Source of the DNA: Phytoseiulus persimilis
Lineage: Eukaryota; Arthropoda; Arachnida; Mesostigmata; Phytoseiidae
NCBI GenBank assembly: GCA_037576195.1
Contig: CM075102.1
Span: forward strand, 14,690,745-14,754,744
Reading direction: 5' to 3'
Length of the DNA stretch: 64,000 bases
In this document: positions 45,952 through 58,818 of the stretch, one piece after another
Layout of the letters: every line of letters begins with the position of its first letter
How positions within the stretch are numbered: the stretch's first letter is position 1
Position numbers and translations under genes: made by a program
The notes under the pieces: generated by a model
The model's database searches: none
What the model saw: only the letters and a program-made list of their open reading frames with translations
What the model was told of the DNA's origin: nothing

Positions 45952-48900
45952 GTAGCCAGGCCGTCCGCTTGTCAGGTATGCTGGAGAGCGGGCTTGATAG
46001 TTGGCTGGCAGACAGCCACTCGGAATGATAAGCCCTTAGAAGAGAGCACACCTTTCTCTTTCGCGACGAGAAATCGACGGACGGTTTAGCGGTATTTTCT
46101 GCTGAACATCGATCCCGAGCCTTCCAAGGGAGGCGACATCTGTCATCAACTTCGGGCAGTCTGCAACGGAAACCGAATCAGAAAGCAGCGGACTCTCGAT
46201 TCGATGGAGATGAATTTCAAACAGGAACACAGAGGAAGTCGGATGGTTGTGAGCTTGACAATAGTTGGATGAAGGCTTTTCGGAGGAGTCCTTCCGCATC
46301 GACTCGAAGATCTGTTATCTGCCGTTCTCTTATCGGAGCGGGCATCAAAAGATGCCGAATTGCCTCATTCGCTCTCGTGGGGGTTCGATTTATCAGCCGA
46401 TCCTCGCGTGTCTCTCCGTCTGATCCCGGGCGAGCCGGTCACTCGGTCTCTCGAAACGGGGTGAGGGTAGGGAATTCTATGAAAGATTCATTTCACTGAA
46501 CAGCTTCGGATTGCGAAGCCGGTCAGCGCGAGGGTTCTCGACAACTGACCAGTAGTAAACATCAACAAAAAGAACTCGAACTCCATCACCGACTAAACTA
46601 GGTCACTGCATCACTTCAATTTGGCTTTGGCGATTCTCTTCTTCACCCCCTCTTCTCCTCCTCCTCCATCGTCGTCGTCGTCGTTGTCGTTCTCCTCCGC
46701 GTTCCTCCAGCTCCCCCTTCTCATCCGGCCCTCCACTCGGAGCACCACCATCGGCCGGTCAGGCATTCGGCTGGTTGGTCCTTATGTTGTGCCGGACTGC
46801 TGTTTTTTATATATGTGAGTTGCTATTATGTTTGGCAGTTTGGCCAATTGTTTACGGGTGAGAATTTCCCCGGGGTGCCGCCTCCGCTGCAAACAAACAC
46901 ACACGCTTATAGGACCACATACGAGAACGAACGACGAATATGCACATGATTAGTCAATGACGTTGGAGCAACTCCCTCGCTGATGACGTTGGTGCGTCCC
47001 GCTCCTTCATTGAGTTGATTCCGTTGTTCTGTCTTTGCTGTCAGTTACGATGGGGAGGAGTTTTCGAGGTTCTTCCTCAGAAAAATTGGGAAACGGAACT
47101 TTGAGTCCCATGCATCTCTCCAGGAACGAGCCACACGTTTTAGAGTAACACTGCAGCGGTATCGGGCACAAGCTCTCCCGCAGCCCGGGCTCACGAGCAA
47201 GTGATGAGATCGCTTTCAGAACGATGAACTGAGTCAAGGGTCGGTTGGCGATCGATTCGAAGTTGACGATATATCGTGCATCGGAACGATCAGACCCGAT
47301 GGCGGGCGCACTTCAGCGACAGATAGACTTCAAAATACGGTGAAAGTGAGAGATAGGTCGAGAGAGTGAAGACAAATATTAGCTTTGTAGAATTACGGGT
47401 TCAAAGGCCACGCAACGACGAGTAGAGTCGGTTAGTGCGCTCGGACTGATGAAACTTGAGGCCAACTCCTCGATCCGAGAGAAAGCGCATCAAGGAACGG
47501 GGATTCCGAAGAGGTCAAAGACTTGAGACGAGATCCGTCGGATCAGCAGCGGTACCTAGGATTGAACTTGAGTGCTCGAATTTCTCATCATATGACCGAA
47601 TTTTGCCCATGATTGTGCGTGTCATTGCGGCTCAGCAGCTCTGGTAGCTCTACGAAGGATAGTGGTGAATGCTGTGATGGCTCATGTAGGAATGTGGTGC
47701 TATATACAAGTGTTCAAGAGCTATAGCATAATTGAGGAAAGTAGTGGAACCGGTCCCCAGCAAAGTCATGAAAGATTACCGAAATTCGATACAATAGCGA
47801 GAGCTGACTCGACTCTCAAAGCAGGAAGGATGACGGTAGCATGGGAGGGAAGGTTGAGCAATTCTTGCAGCCGACGGCCATCTAAAGTCACTGACGTCGG
47901 AGCTTCTGCTCCTCAGTCCGCCCACGGAACGAATAAGCATCGAGTTCTCGAGCAGAGTTCACCAACGATAAGTGCGAACACAAGTCGAGTTTCACATTTC
48001 CGTATCAATAAATCACTGAGCCTGGAGTCTCGGTGGGAAAAAATGTCCCGCTCCAGCCATCTCGATACACTCATCGGATCGGGGACTCTAAATTCGATCC
48101 TCTAGTATGGTCGCGAACTATTGAGTAACGAGCCACGAATGTCCTGTATGTTCTATATTGATCCATGCCTGACGCAAGATTGTAGAACAATGTGACGCTA
48201 GTCAGCTATGGTAAGCATAGAGCCGGTCGGGCATCAGAGAGCTTCACTTCGCACCGGATACTGGGCGCGAACCTTCGGTGGCCGAACACGGGGTTGAGAC
48301 CTCCCTGCCGTTATTGAGAAATCACCGGGAAATGTTCACGGAGCAAGTCGTTGCGAACCGAAATTCTGAGGGCTATGTTGACGTTCAGAAACTTCGGTGA
48401 TTTGAAGTCCGCACCGAGAATATTCGCCGAGGATGGAACCCGTGCACCAGCGGAAGAGAAACGTTGACGCTGCTGAAGATAAAGGTATTTCTTTTATGCT
48501 CTCGAGGATATATTCGCAGACCCGTTCGTGCCAAGGAATTTTCAGACGGGGAAAATTCAACATTGAGAGAAAAAGACTCGGTTGGTTTGATATCGAGTTG
48601 TAGTTCATTTTCCTCTCGATACGCTGCTCGATTCCGATGAAAACGATATGAGCTGCGAATGAAAATGAGCGAGCCAGCTAGCAGGCAAAAAAGTCATGAA
48701 ATTTACATGAATCTTAACGTGCGACTTATGAATGTCTTCGATTCGGAGCAAAGCGAATCAGCTGCATTGAGTGGCGTTTCTGCTCGGCTTTCTCCAAGAG
48801 CGCTGCGTCCCGTTCTCTTCCGCCGGGTCTCATCCCCTTCCCGCGCTCAGGGCTTCCCCTTTACCTCCTTCTGCTTCATATCTGTTTTCTGCATTCATTT

Positions 48901-49592
48901 TCTGATTCATTCTCTGCTGTTCAGTGGTTCGAATCAAACGACCGCAAACAAAGTAAGGAGCGAGCCGGTCTTTGGTGTGTACCTGCAGCCGCCGAGGCTT
49001 GCTAGCGGTTTCTGAAGATTCCGAGCCGCCAACGCATATCACGGATCGGATTACTCCTGCCCGCTCATTTCGTATTCATCTGTTGGATAGTTTTTTAATG
49101 CATTCTTCACTTGATCCGCTCATTTTCCGAAGCTTCCTCTTTCGCATCCAATATCATGAAAAAAAGAATCAATCGACTCTCGTACCGGCTCATAATGACC
49201 CTGAAGCGCATTCACATCGGCGGCTCGGTTCACCGTGCTCGCAAAACGTATTGGATCATTTCCCGTGCTATACGACACGGAGCCCGATACTGTGCGCCAT
49301 CGCTCAACCATTCAGAGTGAACTTTGGAACTTCCGATCCCTGACCGCATTCGAAGTCGCATCGAAAGAAAACGGCTCGAAAGCACTTCAACGATCTGAAA
49401 AAAAAATGGGGGAGCTCAGGAAACTCGGCGGCCCTACACGACACGTGACACTCCAGCTCTGAGTGTGGAGGGAAGAGGAACGCCATGGGATCTTCATGAG
49501 ACAGAAAGAATTTTTCGACTGCTCATAATCGATTCGCTTTATAGCAGCGGCAACATCGTCGCCGAAGTCATAATCGCAAACGAAAAAATCCC
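45952..49592. other. No confident gene
   Basis: Frames up to 147 codons (47662-48105 plus) lack support. The triplet-repeat stretch at 46651-46698 leads into a frame ending at a donor-like TAT/GTGAGT near 46815. Its serines, prolines and leucines come from the repeat, so it is not called. Confidence 0.45.
46651..46698 (+). repeat. TCC/CTC and GTC triplet repeats
   Basis: TCTTCTCCTCCTCCTCC followed by an almost uninterrupted series of GTC/CGT triplets and then CTCC. Same style of low complexity as the 14.6 kb tract. Confidence 0.85.
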
Positions 49593-50213
49593 TCAGAACT
49601 CTTCGCCAATGGCTCGCCGGTTGGCTGGCTGCACCGCTGCCGCCGCCGATTCAGCGGCAGTTACGAATGTGAAGGAATCACCATAATTATCTAAAATCGG
49701 AGACTCAGTCGAAACCGAGACCGGAGCCGAATTATTTTGGCATTTGAAGAACACGCCAATGACCAATGAAATTCGAAACACAGAACAAATTGCAGAAGAG
49801 ATGTTGCCCGCTCGCTCTTCTACGGATCGTCTGACCGTCCGCGCCGTCCACAGTCGTCCACGCAGACGGCAGCGAATTCTACAGATCCACAAATAGATGG
49901 AGCGATAGATATCTGAAAATGAAAGACGACGACTACGATGAACAAGAAGTGGGAGCGTCTGCTGGATAGGGACCCATCTGAACGAACATGGGGCCTTCAC
50001 GTTTACACCTCGGAGGGACACCGGAGGAACGAGGGACAGGTCGACGGAGTGAGTCATCGCCGGTGAAGCGCTTCCTCCTTGCGGCAAAACTTCCGTACCT
50101 GTACATATTTCCGAACTTTTCTGCAACCGAGCGAGCACAAACCGGTTTTTAGGCAGCTCAGAAACCAATGGGTTTTCGAGTTCGGATTCCGAAACTCGAG
50201 GTCCCGTGAGCAT
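49593..50213 (-). CDS. Long ORF from ATG, 206 codons, product unknown
   Basis: An ATG at 50213 opens one of the longest ATG-initiated frames in the window. The protein begins MLTGPRVSESELENPLVSE, has an arginine-rich centre (RIRCRLRGRLWTARTVRR) and ends in an alanine-rich segment and GEEF. Third-position bias is close to 50 percent throughout. An acceptor-like site (CTTTCATTTTCAG) occurs in the middle, near 49915, so part of the frame could be intron. A frame of this length is near the upper end of chance for 64 kb. A plus-strand frame at 49465-49686 overlaps its end. Confidence 0.22.
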   Translation of the reverse strand: MLTGPRVSESELENPLVSELPKNRFVLARLQKSSEICTGTEVLPQGGSASPAMTHSVDLSLVPPVSLRGVNVKAPCSFRWVPIQQTLPLLVHRSRRLSFSDIYRSIYLWICRIRCRLRGRLWTARTVRRSVEERAGNISSAICSVFRISLVIGVFFKCQNNSAPVSVSTESPILDNYGDSFTFVTAAESAAAAVQPANRRAIGEEF

Positions 50214-53200
50214 GTCGGATATCCTCCGGAGTGGAGCCGACGAGGATCACGACGGTGAACGGGTCCACCTCGTGGGTCTCACGGACAGGTGCCGAGAAAT
50301 TCAGCGGACTCGATCTTTAGGCTCCACGGATACCAGATTATTCTCAAACACACCTGACCACAGTCCTTCCCATGGTACTGTTGGCTTATCTGCCGTGTCC
50401 GTTGACCTCAGTCTTGATTCCGGCAACGAGAACGCGTCGAGAGAGCACATGAAAACATCGTAGAGCGACGACTCCTCACAGCCTAACAGAAGTCTCCGTC
50501 TTGATCAGAAAGGCATGGGAGGAACTTCAAGGAACCTAGCCTTCATTGCTGCATTCACGGATCATGTTTCCTCGAGAAGATTGTGTGTCGGCCATCCAGA
50601 CAAAAGCCGTCGTTCTCGGCCGAGTTATACCGATAAACGCTCGGATGCCAGCAAGTATTGTTTGGTGCACACGTGATGAGGCGATGCGCCTCTGCACGTC
50701 GACATCGGAGGCGCGCATCCACTCAGAACTGACCTCATGGCGACTCCGACAGTCAACTAGAACTGGGGTATTGACTAACTATGAACGATTTCGTGCCCGG
50801 GAGCACAGACGGGAACGCGATCCACCCCCGCCTCCACCGCGAGTTCCTCAGTGAACACACGGTCCGAATAAATCCTGGTTTCTTGTTTTACTCATGCATT
50901 AATGAGATATAAGTATGTCGGAATGAGTATATCGGATACATATCAGAATAAGTCATGAATCCCACGAGCTAAGCAAGTGGAGCACACTCACGAGGAACGT
51001 GAGCAATAGGCCTGTCGAAGGCTCAGCCGATAGATAGCAGGGTCCGTCATCAAACCACTCATCGGAAAATCGCTGTCTCGACAGAGTTCTCGGACTCCCT
51101 ATAACTTCAACGTCTTTCTAGGATAAGATCTATCTATAACATCAGGAAACACCATGTGCCACCATGGCATGGGTGGCAATCTCAGTCATGCGAGAGGATG
51201 GGCCCTCCACATCCAACAATACGTGAAGGACAACCAGAAATAGCATTTTTAGCATGGGAGGGGGGGGCGTAAGATATCTCGGAGTATAAGCTCACAGAGA
51301 GCACGAAGTAGTGGGATCACGTTCACGTCACCACAAATAACATTCAACGGGAGCCCCATACGTGAGGTCAAGCTTCTTTTCGCGTTTCTAGAACGAGCTC
51401 GTTCCAGCCTTTTGTCGCCGACGATGGTTAAAGATGATCACCAAACGAGTCCCCCGAATTATTCACTGAGGCCGCTCTGTTGGCATATCGTCTGTCGTTC
51501 CCCATTGTAAGTGGTACTCCGTGCCTTCTCTCCGGCGTCCGGGCTGAGCGTCGCGCTGCGGTGCTTGTTGCTGGTAGGGCGAACTGCCAATGCCCAACAG
51601 AGCGGCCCAACAGCAACAACAACAATTGCCGGTGAAGTTGCGCGCGCGGTGCGGCACGATTTCCCGTTTTTTTCTCGGGTGCCTCGTGGTCCGATTACAA
51701 CTTGACGGGCTTTTTTCTCGTCTGATTCTTGTCGATTCCTCCTGCTCCTGCCGCTTCAGAAGAAAAGGCAATTAGAGAGAAATTTTCCTCAAAAAGAAAT
51801 AAGAAAGAAAGACGATCCTCGGATCGTGGGCCGCTCATCATCACGCGCAGTCCCTCAGCAATTTATTCGATTTGATCGTCGCCGTTGTCGTTGCTGGCGG
51901 CGACCGAGAAGCAGCACGGAGCTCCGAGAAGGGTGCTGAAATGTCCTCTTCGGTCGTGAGCGAAGACTCCGAGTTATTGATTCCGTTCCTTGGAGAAACC
52001 TGACTTCAGTTTTGTGTGTTTTAGCCGATCGGTGCCCGCTGTTGAGTCCGTAGAGGGTGGAGGAGAGCACCGTTACCGGGCTCTGACATGGTCGCTTCGC
52101 CAGGTGACACGCGTCAGGTTACATTAGGAATCCCGAGTCTAGGTTCATGAGAAAACGATTCCAGTCGAAAGTTGGGGAAAAGAACGTTGAAGGGATCTCT
52201 GGTGAGAAGCTGCTCACTGCTGTAGACTTCGATGGGCTGCTCTACGTTTTAAATGAACGCACGCACACAATCAGAGAGGATGATAGGAGGATAGACAGAC
52301 ATTCGTAAATATATTTCCATCTCTGTAACCATGATCCATCGAGCGAGCAAGCGAATCTCGATGGACTGTTTGCGAGCAACAGCTCTGAAGTCCGATGTAT
52401 TATAATTATACCCTCGGACGGGCCAACTTCGATTTCGACTTCACGATAAACAAAATAATTGTTCGTGCCCTCTTCTTCACAAATCGGTGGTTCGTTCGCT
52501 CGTTTGCTCGCTCGTCCGTCCATCGGTCTGTACCCCATCGGTGCGTTCAATGTATCTTCGGATTCAGAACAGTTCATAGCCGACCAATTGTCAGTCCGCG
52601 ATCGAACAGTCGCATGCGTTTTGCTTTTCAGAAAGCTAGATCATCATCATCATCATTGCGACCCTCGTTTTCTCCGATTTTTATGGTTGTCGGAGAAGCC
52701 GACGCCGCTGACGTCGGAACGGAACGGAATGCGGGTTCTCCAAGGAGTGTCCGTTCGGAGGAAGTAGTCGGATCGAAGCGAGCTCAGTTCCAGTCCCCCC
52801 TTCACTCAGGCCGTTAGGGGCATCAGAAGTGGCTCAACGGGAGAGACTTTCTCTAGAAAGAAACACTTGGATCAATCCGAGATCAGAGGCTTCCTCCGAT
52901 CAACGGTATCCCCAGTCGTCGCTGAGTTCACTCCGTGGTTCCTGTACCGAGCTGTGGCCAAGAGACGAGTCCAGTGAAACCCTACCCGTCGGAGGTTGCG
53001 GAGCCAGAGAGAGAGATATCTTCGAGAAACAAAGGGGATCCCGGCCCAGAGTGTGAGTTTGGCTGTTGAGGCATATTTCCATCTGTCCGGTCGGGTTCAG
53101 GAAGCTCTCGTCTTGCTCTCCCGTGTGAGTGAAACCGAAAGCCCATTTATCATAACCTTCATCTCTCTCAGTTTGCGGCGTTCGGTGTCAAAATCCGATA

Positions 53201-53521
53201 TTTATTAATTGCGTTTATGCGACAACCCACTGTCTCCCCTCTTCTGATCTCATCGCTCGTCGACGTCGCCTGTTTCCGAGTCAGAGAACCCGGAGTGTGG
53301 CGACTGTTCCGATGTGCCGGGAGGTTCCAAAAATTCTCGTTTGATCACTTCGAGTTACGGAATAGTTCCAGCTCTTCGATTTGTCGATGCAGCAAACAAT
53401 ATTCTCCGGATTCTGGTGAGCTCGGGAAATTCATGGGGTTTCAGCGCTTTCATTCCAGAACCGAATCAAAAAATCCGTCAGCCCAGACATCTGCTCTGTT
53501 CTGTTTCGTTTCCTCTCGTTT
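50214..53521. other. No confident gene
   Basis: A 53-codon plus-strand ORF lies at 52147-52308 (MRKRFQSKVGEKNV and so on) and contains a donor-like CTG/GTGAGA at about 52201; it is too short to judge. A (CAT)5 run lies at 52642-52656 and an eight-G run at 51260-51267. Frames elsewhere are unsupported. Confidence 0.42.
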
Positions 53522-54136
53522 TTACTTTTCACCTCTTCCACCATCGGCTTGTTCTTGACTTGGACACTCTCTCTCTCCCCGGCTCTCTCCCTCTCCCCAC
53601 GGGTGTCTTCGAGGTTTTTCTGCCAGCGTTTTCGCTGTGTGTCTGTGAGATATGAAATTTACAAAATCTAATGAGACTCGTCTGTGGCTGGCGATCCATC
53701 TTGGGTAATGAATCTCCATCAGAAAGAGAAGAAACGCCGACCATTGAGCCGGAGATCCAGCGCAGAAACGAACACGATTTACCTTCGTTCTCAACAGACC
53801 ATCCGACAATCTGACCCACCGAAGGGCAGCGTCGTCGACGACGACGGAGCGACAGGTTGTTTCTTGTAGAGCGCTTTTCACTTCTTGAGAGCCCCGAGTC
53901 CGAAACGGAAAAATTGCGCCTAATGACGACCGGGGGTCTATCGAGAGAAACGGCACCGCGAGGTGCGGATGGTACACCATGTACATTATGTCGAATTGAA
54001 CAGCCGACGTCGAAAAGCATTCACGCAACAATCTCGTCAGTTCCCGGGGAGGTCGCGGGTTCTCTCGTTTTTTCTTGCGAAGCGCCGTAATTATAACCGG
54101 CTTCAAGTGATCATCGGCTTCGCCGCAGAGAAACAT
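53522..54136 (-). CDS. Long ORF from ATG, 204 codons, product unknown
   Basis: The ATG at 54136 is followed by about 62 codons of which roughly 65 percent end in G or C, and the bias then falls. The N-terminal part (MFLCGEADDHLKPVIITALR, KKKRENPRPPRELTRLLREC, FDIMYMVYHPHLAVPFL) reads like a folded-domain sequence. The C-terminal 40 residues are charged and low in complexity (GEGESRGERE) because of the pyrimidine repeat at 53570-53600. A first coding exon that ends inside the frame, for example at a GTGTAC or GTAAAT donor, is as likely as a single-exon gene. No family is recognised. Confidence 0.28.
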   Translation of the reverse strand: MFLCGEADDHLKPVIITALRKKKRENPRPPRELTRLLRECFSTSAVQFDIMYMVYHPHLAVPFLSIDPRSSLGAIFPFRTRGSQEVKSALQETTCRSVVVDDAALRWVRLSDGLLRTKVNRVRFCAGSPAQWSAFLLFLMEIHYPRWIASHRRVSLDFVNFISHRHTAKTLAEKPRRHPWGEGESRGERECPSQEQADGGRGEK

Positions 54137-56541
54137 CAGTCACAATAGCAGCCGCAGCAGATGACCGCCGTCGTTTTTCTCTTTCGTTTTTTGTATCATA
54201 TATTGAACTTCAAAGAAACATTTGAATCATCTGACTGTGAAGGCTCACCGGAGTCGTCCTGTGTGAGAAGAAGAAGAGTGGCAGACACACGAGCTCACAT
54301 CGAAGCGATGCGGAACGGGAGACTTCCGTTCGAGACTTCTATTTTCTCGAAGATTCGGAATCTTGTGTACATGTCATTAGCCGCGTCCCGGCTCCGCGGA
54401 GATTACAAGGCGTTTTCGACCCGCTCCCAATCCCGATCTGAAGAAGAGGATTGGAACTTTTTTCGGAATTCCATGGGAGAATTCATTCAATTAGTAAGAG
54501 CGGCTCCCGAGCGGCGATCAGTTTCGTCATGTGCAAGTGCAACTTGACGAGCGCTCATTCTTCCCGATGAAGTTTCCTCTTGGCGCACGCTGTCCTCCCG
54601 GAGCGTAATTCCACAACCTGTACCCTAGCTATGATGAATAGACGGGAAAGACCCCAATGCTCCTGTTTCTTTCGACTCTGTAGAAAATGCGGAAGGACGA
54701 CAATCTTCAAGACGGGGACATCAATTTTAAAACTAAAAATCAGATGATCCTCGTTTCTTCGTCGCTGGGCGAAGACGCAGGACCAAATTGATTCGCTCTA
54801 GTATTTGAAGATTTCAGTGATTTTCGACGTCTCATTCTCTGCCTGCCTGTGTCCATCGATTTACTCTAGCAGTGTGATAAACTGGCGATCAACGCACCAG
54901 TCAGCCGAGTCGTCAGTTGCTTCCTCAGCTGAGGGAATTGAGCCGTCTTTACATCGCTAGGGTTTCATGCTATTTATAAAATTCGCCCATCGTCGTGGCG
55001 GCGGTGGCGGCAGCCAGAGCAGCATACGATGGGCTCAGTGATCCGCAGTGGTGTTGAGCGGATGCGTCGACGTTCACCCGTCGAATTTCTTCCTTCCTAC
55101 CTAGTGGTTAGCGGTGTCGGCAACGTTTTAGCGCATTAATCTCTCGCTATGGCCGACAATCCAACTGCAGATTGGCTTCGCTGCTTCCCGAGGAGCACCG
55201 ATGAGCGCTCAGGGCCATGTCAAAACCGTTGGAAACGAACGAAATCGCGGAGGATCGGTATCCACTTCGTTGATCCCCTTCAATGAATGTTGATCCGAAT
55301 TTCTTGACTCCAAGGTGTCGACGAGGGGTTGGAGGTGAGATGGATCTCGACTTTCGGGGCGACAACCTTGTGGGAAGCTGAGACAGGATAGAAAGACAGA
55401 AAGCATCGCAGAGATAGCAGTCATTCCTCCACTCTGGGGCTGGATGCGAAGTGTCGCTTCACAGCACTCGTCCGCAGTTCTCAACAACGAAAACACAGGA
55501 CCTATTCCGGCGATCCGTGAGAATGTGACGCCCGGAAGGAACAGATTAAAAAATTGTCATCGGAGCGAAGGAGAGAAAGGTTGACGCCCGCCGGAGTCAA
55601 CACACGATGACTCTTTGTTTGATTTGATATCGATGTCTTCAGCTGAAATATCGCCACCATCATCGTGTTCGTCGTCGTCATCGGCCGTCAGTGGCTTGAC
55701 GCTGCCAGTAGCTGAGCTGAACTTTGATTTTTAACACTTTTAACGACCCCAGGATGGCTCAGTCATCGCGTCGGGAGTCAGCGGATAGCGCTAGGCATCG
55801 CATCTACGGCAGTTTTGGCGACCGTGTCGGAGATCTAGCACGCTCTCTCTGTCGTAGATTTCCCGCCATCACCTCTCTCATTATCGCTTTCCATCCAAAA
55901 TGGCCCTGTTTTCTCCGTTCCCCCCTAGAGGCGTGGAAGTTCCTTGCGCTTTCTCCTCCATGTTACGAGCTGCCCGGTATCTGGTTCTCCGCGCGCTCCG
56001 ATTGATGCAATCGATATTGCTTGCGAAGAAAAATGCCTCCGGTCGTAGAATCCATAGGAAGATTGTCGTGTGCGATCGATAAAAGTTCAAAATCATGTTC
56101 CACTTGACCACCGTGCTTTCGGCATTGTTCGACTTGAACGAGTGAGTGCTGGAGTGAGTGACTACCCCGAGGTGCTTCGGAGCCATGAAGGGACGCGCAT
56201 GAAAAATAGAAATTCCGATATCGTCATTCGGGAGCAACGCAGAAGAAAAGAGAAGCCCACGGAAACATCTTATTTTCTTCGCCGTATCTCATCTCATATC
56301 TGGAATCGGTCTGCATCGTTGATGTCGTCGTTTTGGAATTTCTCTCCTTCTGGTTTGACTTTTTGCTTTTGCTTTCTTGTCATTATCAAGTTTCGAACAT
56401 CTAAATTGCCAGTCTTGAACTTTGGAGCAGTTGGGTGAAAAATGCCCGACGATCGTGTTCCACATTATAGATGCAGGACGGACGCTCTTTTGGTCGCTCG
56501 CTCCGGCTCTCATTCTCCGTCCGTCTGTCCGTTGGCTAGCT

Positions 56542-56555
56542 GACCGACCGACCGA
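56542..56555 (+). repeat. Short GACC tetranucleotide repeat
   Basis: Three GACC units plus GA, the same unit as the run at 16771 in a different phase. Confidence 0.8.
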
Positions 56556-57708
56556 TCGACTGGTTGGCTTCTCGACGAATACAGAAACGGGAGGCAGTTT
56601 ATTTTTCACAGGACACATTCAATTAAGTCATCGATGTTGTGTGGGGATATATCTTCCTCTGCGTTGCCGTAGTCTGTCAGTCAGCAGGAGCGGAGGGAAG
56701 CCCCTCTCAACGGACCGAGCGTCGATCGAGCGGCCGTCGACGTTAGAAGCTACCGGTCAGTATCCGGCGGCGGAGGAAAAAATTCTCCGTTTCGTTCTCA
56801 TGTTTATAGATAAATCCACGGACCAGGCGACACCGTCTCCTAATGCCGGCGTTGCATAGTAATAGGCTCTCGTTCGATAAAGATAGATTCCTCGATAATG
56901 TCACAATATGTCGTGTATCCACTCGAAGCAGGAGAGGAAAAGAAAAAGAAAAAACTAAATGCAATCATGCGTCAAGACATCCACTAATAGCGATACCGGT
57001 GAGACAGAGAGAAAAAGGTCAGAACGAGTTCTCTTGAAAACTGAGCTAAGCAAACCCTTCATCTGGGTGGCACCTTCGCCAGGAGCCTCTCGCGTTGGCC
57101 TCTCAGTGTCGCCAATGATTCCGGGACATCCCCGATCGACCCGTGGCTTACCGTATTTTACGAATGCGAACCCGAAGTATTTCTGCTCTTCGTTCTCTGT
57201 AAGCCATGGAGCTGTGCTTGATTCAGCGGGTGTCATCAGAATTTCCTGCAAGTTTCGACCGAGGCCCGAACAAAGCTGCGGGTATGCTCGAGCTGGACTA
57301 TTTGAATTAGACGTGGTTCGCGAAAACGTGCATTCATGAAGTGATTGCCTCCCGAATTGATCTGTTCGACGGTCGGATGAATGGATGCAGGAGTGTTAAT
57401 TTCGCCATAAGCTTTTTTTACATTCATGCGGATCACATATTCGTTCGGTCTGCTGGATTGTAATTCCCACGGAGATAATGACTTTACCCATTTCGCCGAC
57501 GAGCCGCCTCAATTTTTTCAAAATAGAGCGCCGGAAGGATACCTGTATACAAACTTTCCAAATTCCCCAAAGCCCAAACTGTCTACCGACCATCTTGTCA
57601 TCTATCTATCTGGTCCAGCCGCCGAATCGTGAAGCGGACCGTAGCTCGCGCGCCTTGGGCGTTTAAATTCGATAAAAATTGGAGCTGAAGATTATCGACG
57701 ACTACATC

Positions 57709-57742
57709 GCCCGCCGGCCGGCTTGCAAATAGGCAGGCGGGC
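57709..57742. repeat. GC-rich inverted repeat
   Basis: Seven-base arms GCCCGCC (57709-57715) and GGCGGGC (57736-57742) are separated by 20 bases that include GGCCGGC. The right arm overlaps the 14-bp motif shared in inverted orientation with 8047-8060. Confidence 0.7.
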
Positions 57743-58798
57743 CGGTCGGCAGGCTAGATCGGAGCTTCTGCTTCCAGTGGCCTGAATTTCAAACACAAAA
57801 TGTCAACCAGGGACGCTGCCTCGTCGCGGACTACCCTCCCCTTTTCATCATCCCTTCACCAGTGTGGCGTCGAGGGGAATTTTCCTGTCGATTTCGTATA
57901 CATTCACAGATATTGTAAACAACATATCGCCACAGACGAACATGGAATGATTTCCCAGATTCGAATCCTTATCGACATCATTGATGGTTCCCCCGACGAA
58001 AGACGTCTTCATTCGCCGAGCGAGTGGGAATCGGTTCCTTCCTTCGAGCAGGCAAATTCCCAAACACCGAAAGATGGGATATCCGTTGTCTGGACTCATC
58101 GAAGCTCCAGTCCATGCTGACACCACTTATCGTTTTTCCCTCGATTTCGACAAGAGAACACTCAACAAGTGGGATTCCGGCGAGGATCGCGTGACTTCGA
58201 AATGAGCTAGATCATTGATTTAAACTTTTCTTTACATTAGTGCTACTTCAGCGGCAACTGCAAGATGGGAAGGTCGATGATGAGCGCTGCGTGACACATC
58301 ACATTGATCGAACAAGCCGTCGGGGAGGGAAAAAGTAGCGAAAAAATCCAACTTCGAAATTGATGAGAGCATACACACAACAGGGAGATTCTCAACAAGT
58401 CATTCGTGGCTTGTTTCGTCACTGATGACCCGTGAGCCGCAGATCTCAGGAACCAACTGACCGACCGGCAAAAGATTGGACGCTGAACGATTTCCTGCGG
58501 AGACAGAAGCGAATCTGAGAAACACTGCGCGTCGTTCGCAGATCGCTCCATTTCGAGCGTCGCGTGGTCACTCTGAAGTCGCAAAACTCATCGACTGCAT
58601 GGCAGACAGTGCGACTTTCCGCGAGAATTCCTCTCTATCTTGAAGACCTCAACGGGTAGTGCTCGATTCTGGCAGACTCCGGTGTCGTAGTTGTGAAGAT
58701 ATTCACAAATTGGAGCAGAATATCTTCCGCTGTCTCCACTCAGAATTGTAGCCTCCTGATTTGTGTCCGTGGACGCGAGTGAGTGAGAGAGCCGTCCA

Positions 58799-58818
58799 GT
58801 GTGTGTGTGTGTGTGTGT
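58799..58818 (+). repeat. (GT)10 dinucleotide microsatellite
   Basis: Ten uninterrupted GT units followed by CTGTGTG. It is the longest dinucleotide repeat seen in the window. Confidence 0.95.

Noticed and set aside
46621..46818. Plus-strand frame with serine, proline and leucine runs ending near a GTGAGT
   Set aside because: The composition comes directly from the TCC and GTC triplet repeats and there is no good start or acceptor.
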